This document shows positions 51,447 through 58,771 of a stretch of DNA of 64,000 nt, one piece after another (the stretch's first letter is position 1; every line of letters starts with the position of its first letter). The stretch spans positions 62,001-126,000 of the forward strand of contig NZ_FUIC01000011.1 in assembly GCF_900163695.1 (NCBI RefSeq), written 5' to 3'. The stretch comes from Gulosibacter sp. 10. Lineage in GTDB: Bacteria; Actinomycetota; Actinomycetes; Actinomycetales; Microbacteriaceae. Made by a program: the position numbers and the translations under genes. The notes under the pieces were generated by a model that saw only the letters and a list, made by a program, of their open reading frames with translations, searched no databases and was not told the DNA's origin.

Positions 51447-52600
51447 CCGCCACCGAGCACCTCGCGGACCCCGCCGCGGCGCACGAGGACGTGCGACGCG
51501 GTCCGACCGCCCCGCAGCGCCGGACGGCGCCGACGACGAGCCCCGGCCCCGGCCCCGGCAGGCAGCCCGATGCGCCCCGGCAGCCCGAGCCCGGCAGCGC
51601 CGCCGCGCCCGCCGACACCGCCGGCACCGCCGAGACGCTCAGCATCGCGGGCGCGCTCAACGCCGCGCTCCGCGACTCCCTCGAGGAGGACGCCGACGTG
51701 GTCGTCTTCGGCGAGGACGTCGGCCCGCTCGGGGGCGTCTTCCGCGTCACGGACGGCCTCGCGGCCGAGTTCGGCCGCGAGCGGGTCTGGAACTCGCCGC
51801 TCGCGGAGGCCGGGATCCTCGGCACCGCGATCGGCATGGCCATGGCGGGGATGCGCCCGGTGGTCGAGATGCAGTTCGACGCCTTCAGCTACCCGGCGCT
51901 CGAGCAGGCCTTCTCGCACGCCGCGAAGATGCGCAACCGCACCCGCGGCCGGGTGGAGCTGCCCCTCGTCGTCCGCATCCCCTACGGCGGCGGCATCGGC
52001 GGGGTCGAGCACCACTCCGACTCCTCCGAGGCCTATTGGGCGCACACGCCGGGACTGACCGTCGTGACGCCCTCCACCGCGCACGACGCCTATCACCTGC
52101 TGCGGGGCGCGATCGCCTCGCAGGATCCGGTGGTGGTCTTCGAGCCCAAGCGCCGCTACTGGCAGAAGGGCGAGGTGCGCCGCGGGGACGCCGGCGTCGG
52201 CTTCGACCAGGCGCGAGTGGTGCGCGAGGGGCGCGATGCGACGCTGCTCGCCTACGGCGCCGCGGTCGAGGTCGCGCTCGAGGCCGCCCGGCTCGGCGCC
52301 GAGGAGGAGCTGGATCTCGAGGTCGTCGATCTGCGCACGCTCTCGCCGTTCGACGACGAGACGGTCTCGCGATCGGTGCGCAAGACCTCGCGCGCCGCGA
52401 TCATCCACGAGGCGGCGCGGTTCGGCGGCTACGGCGCCGAGGTCGCGGCCGGGGTGGGCGAGCGCGACTTCTTCTGGCTCGACGCGCCGGTGCTGCGCGT
52501 CACGGGCTTCGACGTGCCGTATCCGGCGCCGAAGCTCGAGGAGTACTTCCTGCCGACCGCGGAGCGGGTGCTCGCGGCGCTCGACACGTGGGAGTGGTGA
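51443..52600 (+). CDS. pdhB: 2-oxoacid dehydrogenase E1 beta subunit
   Basis: 385 residues from the ATG at 51443, overlapping the E1 alpha stop (ATGA). An unusual Pro/Ala-rich leader of about 65 residues precedes the conserved transketolase-like pyrimidine-binding domain, which starts TLSIAGALNAALRDSLEEDADVVVFGEDVGPLGGVFRVT. Also RVWNSPLAEAGILGTAIGMAMAGMRPVVEMQFDAFSYPALEQAFSHAAKMR and VVFEPKRRYW. Forms an alpha2beta2 E1 with the preceding gene. The long leader is unlike most E1 beta proteins (about 325-350 residues). Confidence 0.9.
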   Translation: MTATEHLADPAAAHEDVRRGPTAPQRRTAPTTSPGPGPGRQPDAPRQPEPGSAAAPADTAGTAETLSIAGALNAALRDSLEEDADVVVFGEDVGPLGGVFRVTDGLAAEFGRERVWNSPLAEAGILGTAIGMAMAGMRPVVEMQFDAFSYPALEQAFSHAAKMRNRTRGRVELPLVVRIPYGGGIGGVEHHSDSSEAYWAHTPGLTVVTPSTAHDAYHLLRGAIASQDPVVVFEPKRRYWQKGEVRRGDAGVGFDQARVVREGRDATLLAYGAAVEVALEAARLGAEEELDLEVVDLRTLSPFDDETVSRSVRKTSRAAIIHEAARFGGYGAEVAAGVGERDFFWLDAPVLRVTGFDVPYPAPKLEEYFLPTAERVLAALDTWEW

Positions 52601-54207
52601 TGACCGGCATGCAGGAGTTCATACTGCCCGACCTCGGCGAGGGGCTCGTCGAGGCCACCATCGTCGAATGGCGCGTGGCGCCGGGCGACGAGGTCGCGGT
52701 GGACCAGATCGTGGTCGAGGTGGAGTCGGAGAAGTCGGTGGTCGAGCTGCCGACGCCGTACGCCGGCCGCGTGGCCGCCCTCGGCGCGCAGCAGGGCGAG
52801 ACGCTGCGGGCCGGTGACGTGCTGCTCTCGGTCGCGCCCGTGGATGCGCCCCTGGATGCGCTCGAGGGTGCGGCTGACGGTGCGGCGGGCAGTGGCGGCC
52901 CCAGTGGCGATGCCGGCACCGGCGGTGACGCGGGCTCCAGCCGCGATGCCGGCCCCGGTTCCGCGGCGGATGTCGGCCGGGGCTGGAGCGGCGAGCCCGA
53001 CGGGGGTGCGTCTCGCGGCGACGAGCCCGGCGGGGACGACTCCGGCGCGGTCCTGATCGGCTACGGCACGAGCGAGTCGACCACGCGCCTGCGCCGCCCC
53101 GAGGGCGGCAGGTTCCGCCGCCGGCGCGGTGGGCGCGGGCCGCAGCCGGTCCCCTCGCGGGCCGCCCCGGCATCCGCCGCGCTGCTCGACGAGCGGCGCA
53201 GCTCGCCAGTGATGTCGCCGCTCGTGCGCCGCGAGGCGCAGGCGGAGGGCTTCGACGCCCGGCATCTCGAGGGCAGCGGGCCGAACGGCCTGGTGCTGCG
53301 CGAGGACGTGCGCGCCGCGGCCGAACTGCTGCGCGCCGCACCTGCGCCGGAGGCCGACGCCGGCGCGCAGCGGCCCCCGGCGGGCGCGCCCGGCCCGCAG
53401 TCCGGTGCCTCCGCCCCGCAGCCGGCCCCGCAGTCCGGCGCACCCCGGCACGCGGCGCGGGCCGCGCAGCCGCCCGCCGACGCAGCCGCTGCTCCGTCCG
53501 CCGCCGCATCCGCAGCTGCCGCGACGCGCATCCCCGTCGAGGGCATGCGCGGCATCATCGCCGAGCACATGGCTGAGTCCCACGCCACCGTGCCCAAGGC
53601 CACGGTGTGGCTCGACGTGGACGCGACCCCGCTGCTCGAGCTGCGCGCGCGGCTGCAGGAGGACGCGGGCGAGCGGTTCAGCCTCACGACGCTGATCGCC
53701 CGGATCGTCGTGGCCGGGCTCCGCGCGCATCCGCGGCTCAACGCCTCCTTCGACGCCGAGCGCGACGAGATCCTCGAGTACGGAGGCGTGAACCTCGGCA
53801 TCGCCGCCCAGACCCCGAGGGGGCTGTCCGTGCCGGTCGTGCACGGCGCGGAGGGGATGACGCTGCGCGAGCTCCGGGACGCGATCGGCGAGCTCGTGGC
53901 GGAGGCGCCGCGGGGCAGATACGCGCCGGGGCAGCTCCAGGGCGGCACGTTCACGCTCAACAACTACGGCGCGTTCGGCGTGGACGGGTCGAGCCCCATC
54001 ATCAACCTGCCGCAGGCGGCGATGCTCGGCATCGGCCGGCTCAAGGAGCGCCCGTGGGTGGTGGACGGCGAGCTCGCGGTGCGCACGGCGGCGACGGTGA
54101 GCTTCGTGTTCGACCACCGGGTCTGCGACGGCGGCGAGGCGAGCGCCTTCCTCACCTTCGTGACCGACCGGATCGAGCGCCCCGCGCTGCTCTACGCCGA
54201 CCTCTGA
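52600..54207 (+). CDS. pdhC: Dihydrolipoamide acyltransferase (E2)
   Basis: 535 residues. N-terminal lipoyl domain: EFILPDLGEGLVEATIVEWRVAPGDEVAVDQIVVEVESEKSVVELPTPYAG, lipoylated lysine K45. A Gly/Asp-rich linker (75-155) follows, then the E1/E3-binding domain (VMSPLVRREAQAEGFDARHLEGSGPNGLVLREDV), an Ala/Pro linker, and the catalytic domain with FDHRVCDGGEASAFL (HxxxDG). One lipoyl domain only. The stop of E1 beta overlaps the ATG (TGATG). E3 is not in the window and is presumably supplied from elsewhere. Transfers the acyl group to CoA. Confidence 0.93.
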   Translation: MTGMQEFILPDLGEGLVEATIVEWRVAPGDEVAVDQIVVEVESEKSVVELPTPYAGRVAALGAQQGETLRAGDVLLSVAPVDAPLDALEGAADGAAGSGGPSGDAGTGGDAGSSRDAGPGSAADVGRGWSGEPDGGASRGDEPGGDDSGAVLIGYGTSESTTRLRRPEGGRFRRRRGGRGPQPVPSRAAPASAALLDERRSSPVMSPLVRREAQAEGFDARHLEGSGPNGLVLREDVRAAAELLRAAPAPEADAGAQRPPAGAPGPQSGASAPQPAPQSGAPRHAARAAQPPADAAAAPSAAASAAAATRIPVEGMRGIIAEHMAESHATVPKATVWLDVDATPLLELRARLQEDAGERFSLTTLIARIVVAGLRAHPRLNASFDAERDEILEYGGVNLGIAAQTPRGLSVPVVHGAEGMTLRELRDAIGELVAEAPRGRYAPGQLQGGTFTLNNYGAFGVDGSSPIINLPQAAMLGIGRLKERPWVVDGELAVRTAATVSFVFDHRVCDGGEASAFLTFVTDRIERPALLYADL

Positions 54208-54235
54208 TCGGCTGCGCCGGCCTTCAATCGATCGG

Positions 54236-54285
54236 GCATGATGCTCAGTAATCTCGTCATGAGTTCCGAAACTCGGTCATCATGC
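54236..54285 (+). terminator. Compound hairpin after the E2 gene
   Basis: Outer arms GCATGATG (54236-54243) and CATCATGC (54278-54285), with an inner stem GAGTT/AACTC (54261-54274) and loop CCGA. It ends the dehydrogenase operon or acts in the 5' region of the aminotransferase. No T-run follows. Confidence 0.45.
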
Positions 54286-54327
54286 GAGAAAAATACCTGA
54301 CAAGTTGTAAGGCCATACTCCGATAGC

Positions 54328-54356
54328 TTGCCCATTTTGCCGAAGGTCACTAGCGT
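54328..54356 (+). promoter_or_regulatory. Candidate promoter of the aminotransferase-permease operon
   Basis: TTGCCC (54328-54333), a 17-nt spacer and TAGCGT (54351-54356), 41 bp before the GTG. Consensus only. Confidence 0.4.
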
Positions 54357-54396
54357 CGCCAGGGTCATGTCACCGTCGACAAAGCGAGGACCATCC

Positions 54397-55476
54397 GTGT
54401 CAACCCAATTCCGCCCCGGCCTTGAGCACATCGCCGCGTACAAGCCCGGCAAGTCCGTCTCCGCACCCGGAGGCGGCCCCTCGTACAAGCTCTCGTCGAA
54501 CGAGAACCCGTTCGCGCCGCTTCCCTCCGTCGTCGATCGCGTCTCGGGCATCCTCTCGGGCTCGATCCACCGGTACCCCGACATCGCCGGCACCCCCGTC
54601 GTGCACGCGCTCGCGCAGCGCCTCGACGTGCCGGTCGAGCACATCACGCTCGGCGCCGGCTCGGTCGAGATCGCGGGCCAGATCGTGCACGCCCTCACCG
54701 CGCCAGGCGACGAGGTCGTGTTCGCGTGGCGCTCGTTCGAGGCCTATCCCATCCTCACCCGCGTGGCGGGGGCCGTGCCGGTGCAGGTGCCGCTCGACGC
54801 CGACCACGGCCACGACCTCGAGGCCATGGCCGCGGCGATCACCGAGCGCACCCGCGTGATCTTCGTGTGCAACCCGAACAACCCGACCGGCACGGTCGTG
54901 GATGCGCGGTCGCTCGAGGACTTCCTCGCGAAGGTGCCCGAGCACGTCACCGTCGTGATCGACGAGGCCTACGAGCACTTCAACGAGGCCGCGGACTCGC
55001 CCGACGGCATCGACTGCTACCGCCGCCACCCCAACGTGGCCGTGCTGCGCACCTTCTCCAAGGCCTACGGGCTCGCGGGGCTGCGGATCGGCTACGCGAT
55101 CTCGCACGACGCGCTCGCCGAGCACCTCCGCAAGGTCGCGCTGCCCTTCGGCGTCTCCGCGCTCGCGCAGGAGGCCGCGGTCGCCTCGCTCGAGGCGGAG
55201 GAGGAGCTGAACGAGCGGGTCGAGACGCTCAAGTCCGAGCGCGCCCGGCTCACCGCCGCGCTGCAGCAGCTCGACTTCCTCGAGGTCGTCCCCTCGCAGG
55301 CGAACTTCGTGTGGCTGCCGCTCGGCGAGGCCACGGCGCGGGCCGCCGAGGCCTTCGAGGCCGGCGGCGTGGCCGTCCGGCCGTTCCCCGGCGAGGGCAT
55401 CCGCATCTCCATCGGCACGCCCGAGGCGAACGACCGCGTGGTCGAGATCGCGAAGGCGCTGGGGGCCGTGCTGTGA
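54397..55476 (+). CDS. HisC-like aminotransferase (aromatic/histidinol-phosphate type)
   Basis: 359 residues from the GTG at 54397 (GAGGA 54385-54389); the ATG at 54367 is an alternative. Fold-type I class II: SYKLSSNENPFAPLPSVVDRVSG, IFVCNPNNPTGTVV, VVIDEAYEHF, and the PLP lysine in LRTFSKAYGLAGLRIGY. Members include HisC and the aromatic aminotransferase Pat, exchanging amino groups with 2-oxoglutarate. The location beside a 2-oxoacid dehydrogenase and an amino-acid permease favours amino-acid degradation or aromatic transamination over histidine synthesis. Coupled to the next gene (GTGA overlap). Confidence 0.88.
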   Translation: MSTQFRPGLEHIAAYKPGKSVSAPGGGPSYKLSSNENPFAPLPSVVDRVSGILSGSIHRYPDIAGTPVVHALAQRLDVPVEHITLGAGSVEIAGQIVHALTAPGDEVVFAWRSFEAYPILTRVAGAVPVQVPLDADHGHDLEAMAAAITERTRVIFVCNPNNPTGTVVDARSLEDFLAKVPEHVTVVIDEAYEHFNEAADSPDGIDCYRRHPNVAVLRTFSKAYGLAGLRIGYAISHDALAEHLRKVALPFGVSALAQEAAVASLEAEEELNERVETLKSERARLTAALQQLDFLEVVPSQANFVWLPLGEATARAAEAFEAGGVAVRPFPGEGIRISIGTPEANDRVVEIAKALGAVL

Positions 55477-56855
55477 GCGCCAAGGAGGCCGTGCGCGCCG
55501 ACCCGACCACCTCGGGCGTGACCACCGGCCTGCACAAGTCCATGACGAGCGGGCAGATCGCGATGATCGGCCTCGGCGGCGCGCTCGGCGCGGGCCTGTT
55601 CGTCGGCTCGGGCGAGGCCATCGCGGTCGCCGGGCCCGCCGTGCTGCTCTCCTACGTGGTCGCCGGCCTGCTCGTCATCCTGCTCATGTGGATGCTCGGC
55701 GCGCTCGCCGCGAAGGATCCGCAGAGCGGCGCCTTCTCGGTGTTCGCGGGCAAGGCGTTCGGCCAGACCACGGGCGGGGCCGTCGGCATCCTCTACTGGT
55801 TCCAGCTCGTCGTCGTGATCGCAGCCGAGGCCACCGCGGCCGCCGCGCTCGCCTCGGCGTGGATCCCCGTCGTCCACCAGGGCGTGTGGGCGTTCGGCTT
55901 CCTCGCCGTGCTCACCGCGGTGAACATGTTCGGCGTGAAGAACTACGGCCGCTTCGAGTTCTGGTTCGCCGTGATCAAGGTCGTGGCCATCGGCGTCTTC
56001 CTCGTCCTCGGCTTCGCCTTTCTCTTCGGCTGGCTGCCGACCGCCGAATCCACCGGCCTGTCGAACCTCACCGCCGAGGGCGGCTTCGCGCCCGGCGGCA
56101 TGCTGGGCATCTCGGCCGCGCTGCTCATCGTCATCTTCTCGTTCGGCGGCACCGAGATCGTCGCGATCGCCGCCGCGGAGAGCGACGACCCCGCCAAGAA
56201 CGTGAACCGCGCCGTGCGCTCGGTGATGTGGCGCATCCTGGTCTTCTACCTCGGCTCGATCTTCGTGATCGTGACGGTGCTGCCCTGGGACGACGCGAGC
56301 CTCGCCGAGGGGCCCTTCGTCGCGGTGCTGCAGGCGCTGAACATCCCCGGCGCCGACCTCGTGATGTCGCTCGTGATCATCGTGGCGCTGCTCTCCGCGC
56401 TCAACGCGAACCTCTACGGCGCCTCGCGCATGGCGTTCTCGCTCGCGGAGCGCGGCCACGCGCCGAAGCGGCTGATGCGCATCTCGCAGGGCGGCGTGCC
56501 CCGCGGCGCCGTGCTCGTCTCGGTCGCGGTCGGCTTCATCACGGTGGTGTTCAACTTCGTCGCCGCCGAGCAGGTGCTGCCCATCCTGCTGAACATCGTC
56601 GGCTCGACGCTGCTCGTCGTGTGGGCCTCCGTGATCGCCTCCTACGCGGTGCTGCACCGCGATTGGGACGGCTCCCGCACCAGCCGGACCGTGCTGTGGG
56701 CGGCCGGGGCGGTGCTGCTGGTCGCGATCACCGTGCTCGCGCTGTTCACCCCCGGCCCGCGCGAGCAGCTGCTCTCGACGCTGGGACTGACCATCCTCAT
56801 CTTCGCGGGCCTGCTCATCGCGAGGCGGCGCCGTAAGGGGCAGGGCGCGGGCTGA
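55473..56855 (+). CDS. APC-superfamily amino-acid permease
   Basis: 460 residues from the GTG at 55473, overlapping the aminotransferase stop. Twelve hydrophobic segments; the first carries IAMIGLGGALGAGLFVGSG, the helix 1 break typical of AAT-type permeases (substrate-binding G-A/L-G-x-G). FSFGGTEIVAIAAAESDDPAKNVNRAV at helix 6/7 is another signature. Imports an amino acid, probably the one deaminated by the preceding aminotransferase. Ends with a basic tail (RRRRKGQ). Confidence 0.91.
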   Translation: MSAKEAVRADPTTSGVTTGLHKSMTSGQIAMIGLGGALGAGLFVGSGEAIAVAGPAVLLSYVVAGLLVILLMWMLGALAAKDPQSGAFSVFAGKAFGQTTGGAVGILYWFQLVVVIAAEATAAAALASAWIPVVHQGVWAFGFLAVLTAVNMFGVKNYGRFEFWFAVIKVVAIGVFLVLGFAFLFGWLPTAESTGLSNLTAEGGFAPGGMLGISAALLIVIFSFGGTEIVAIAAAESDDPAKNVNRAVRSVMWRILVFYLGSIFVIVTVLPWDDASLAEGPFVAVLQALNIPGADLVMSLVIIVALLSALNANLYGASRMAFSLAERGHAPKRLMRISQGGVPRGAVLVSVAVGFITVVFNFVAAEQVLPILLNIVGSTLLVVWASVIASYAVLHRDWDGSRTSRTVLWAAGAVLLVAITVLALFTPGPREQLLSTLGLTILIFAGLLIARRRRKGQGAG

Positions 56856-57133
56856 TCGGGCCGCGGCGCGGGGCGACCGCGCTGTGCCGGCCGGGCGGTG
56901 CGCCGCGGCTCGGGAGTCTCCCGCCGGGGTCGATCCGGGCGGATGACGGGCGAACCGGGCCGCGCCCCCGGATCAGCTGCGCATTCATCGAACGAACGAG
57001 CGCGGCGTCGACACGCTCTCCCCGGTGGTCGATGATGAACCGGCCGGCATTGGGCAAGCCCGCGAGAAGCGTCACGTGTTTTTCTTATTGATGTTGCGTA
57101 CGTGAAGCCCTGGTTTCCGCAGAGGCGGTTACG

Positions 57134-57604
57134 GTGATGTGTATGTTCCAAGAACCAGCGCGCATAGCCTCTTCCCGTTTCCTGCAGTCTCGAGGATGGG
57201 TGGAACGCGTCATCGATCCGTTCGACCAGACGGAGTTATTGGTTCCTCCCTTTGCTACGTCTGACATGACTATTGCGCGTGCGGAGCGGGCGAGGAGAGG
57301 GGAGATCCGCGAGGTTCGCTTTGCATCCGAGCACGGTCACCGCTGGCCGCTGTGGGACGTAATCGAGGGGCCGCTTGAGCCATATCATTTGGGGATTAGC
57401 GCAGAGCTCACGGCAAAGCTTCGCAGGTGGCATGATGTGTGGATTGCTAATGTCAGCGTAAAATCTCGTTGGGAATCTCCAGCGGTGCGACAGGTCTGGA
57501 ACGAGGAGGGGAGGGGCTTGGCTCTGGAACTCTTCGAGGAGATCTGGTGGAGCGCCGACGTTGCGGATGTGCATTGGGATGACGGTCTGGGGGTCTACGG
57601 CTGA
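57134..57604 (+). CDS. Low-GC orphan protein
   Basis: 156 residues; GTG 57134, ATG 57137 and ATG 57143 are all possible starts. The region has a lower GC content than the rest of the window and includes codons such as TTA, ATA and AGG. Sequence features: MTIARAERARRGEIREVRF, HRWPLWDVIEGPLEPYHLG, and a Trp-rich acidic C-terminus (EEIWWSADVADVHWDDGLGVYG). No family is recognised; an immunity-like or orphan protein from acquired DNA is possible. No neighbouring toxin is seen. Confidence 0.6.
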   Translation: MMCMFQEPARIASSRFLQSRGWVERVIDPFDQTELLVPPFATSDMTIARAERARRGEIREVRFASEHGHRWPLWDVIEGPLEPYHLGISAELTAKLRRWHDVWIANVSVKSRWESPAVRQVWNEEGRGLALELFEEIWWSADVADVHWDDGLGVYG

Positions 57605-57997
57605 TGGCAGTGGAGATGATTGAGGTTACGCCCATCGGGAATGGTTGATGGGCGCAGATGAGCGAGGCGGTTGTCATATTCATCAAGTCGTCCCACGTTC
57701 CCATTCCCTGTACGCCTGGGTTCCAGCAGCATCGTATTGATTTTGCCGGGAATGCTGCTTTCCTTCTTTGTCGTGCTGATACCCGAAGACGCTGTCTCCG
57801 CATTGCATATTGACAGGGCACCACTTCCCTCCCGGGAAAGGAATAGGTGCGATTCATGTGGTGAGTGTCTCCTGCATTGCATGCGATCCAGTCGGGGAAG
57901 GTAAGCATAATCCGACAGGACGGCTCGAGTGCGCCATATGCCGACCCGTCGGGCGAGCGAGGCGCTCGAATCGCGAAGCCGCACTACCCTCGGAATC
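57605..57997. other. 393-bp gene-poor region
   Basis: Lower GC, continuous with the orphan gene. No frame here has a good start and codon use. It may be a decayed remnant; the GTG of the DUF1345 gene starts at its end (57998). Confidence 0.5.
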
Positions 57998-58741
57998 GTG
58001 AGCACCCCATCGCACGCATCGCGCCCCGGCAGCACCCGGGCGAACAGGCCGCGCCTGCTCGCGAAGGAGGGGCCCCGGCAGCTCTTCTCGAACCTGCCGG
58101 GTCTGGCGCTCATCATCGTGCTGATCGCCGTGCTCGAGCCCGGCTCGGCTGCCCGGCCGGAGCTGTTCGCGCTCATGACCGCGGCGTACGGGCTCATGCT
58201 GCTGTCGAGCGCGGTCCTCTACGCCGTGCTCACGTTCTGGGCCTTCCGCGGGATCGAGGGCGAGGAGCTCGCGCGGGCGGCCCGCTGGTCGGCGCCCCAG
58301 AGTGCGCGCGAGGCCAGACGCCTGCGGCAGTTCGGCGCCGACGAGGTGAGCATCGCGATGTGGATGGGCTTCTTCGCGCTCCTCATCGTCGGCCTGCTGG
58401 TGCTCGTGCCGGGCCTGCGCGAGCAGCCCTACGCGGCCCTCGGCGCGCTCGCCGCGGTGGTCGCCTCCTGGGCGCTCATCGTGCTCGGCTTCGCGGTGCG
58501 CTACCTGCGCGAGTGGGCCGCGGCGGATGCGGTGCGGTTCGGCGACACGGCCGATCCGCCGGGCCTCGGCGACTTCGTCTGGCTCGCGGTGCAGATGTCC
58601 ACGGCCTACGGCTTCGGCCAGGCCTCGGTGCGCACCGCGTCGATCCGGAGCACGGCGCTCAAGCACAACGTGCTCGCCTACGTCTTCAACACGGTCATCA
58701 TCGCGCTGCTCATCTCCGTGACGGTCTCCTCGGCCACCTGA
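57998..58741 (+). CDS. DUF1345 membrane protein
   Basis: 247 residues from the GTG at 57998 (a longer frame from 57929 has no clear site). Hydrophobic helices: LFSNLPGLALIIVLIAVLEPG, ALMTAAYGLMLLSSAVLYAVLTFWAF, SIAMWMGFFALLIVGLLVLVPG, ALGALAAVVASWALIVLGFAVRYLREW and NVLAYVFNTVIIALLISVTV. The short cytosolic loop DFVWLAVQMSTAYGFGQASVRTASIRSTALKHN carries the DUF1345 signature (YGFGQ..V). Function unknown; found widely in bacteria. Confidence 0.85.
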   Translation: MSTPSHASRPGSTRANRPRLLAKEGPRQLFSNLPGLALIIVLIAVLEPGSAARPELFALMTAAYGLMLLSSAVLYAVLTFWAFRGIEGEELARAARWSAPQSAREARRLRQFGADEVSIAMWMGFFALLIVGLLVLVPGLREQPYAALGALAAVVASWALIVLGFAVRYLREWAAADAVRFGDTADPPGLGDFVWLAVQMSTAYGFGQASVRTASIRSTALKHNVLAYVFNTVIIALLISVTVSSAT

Positions 58742-58771
58742 GCGCAGGCGCTCGGGCCCGGTCGCGCGCCG

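Noticed and set aside
57595-58197. Antisense frame over the gene-poor region
   Set aside because: It covers the start of DUF1345 and has poor codon use; no ribosome site.
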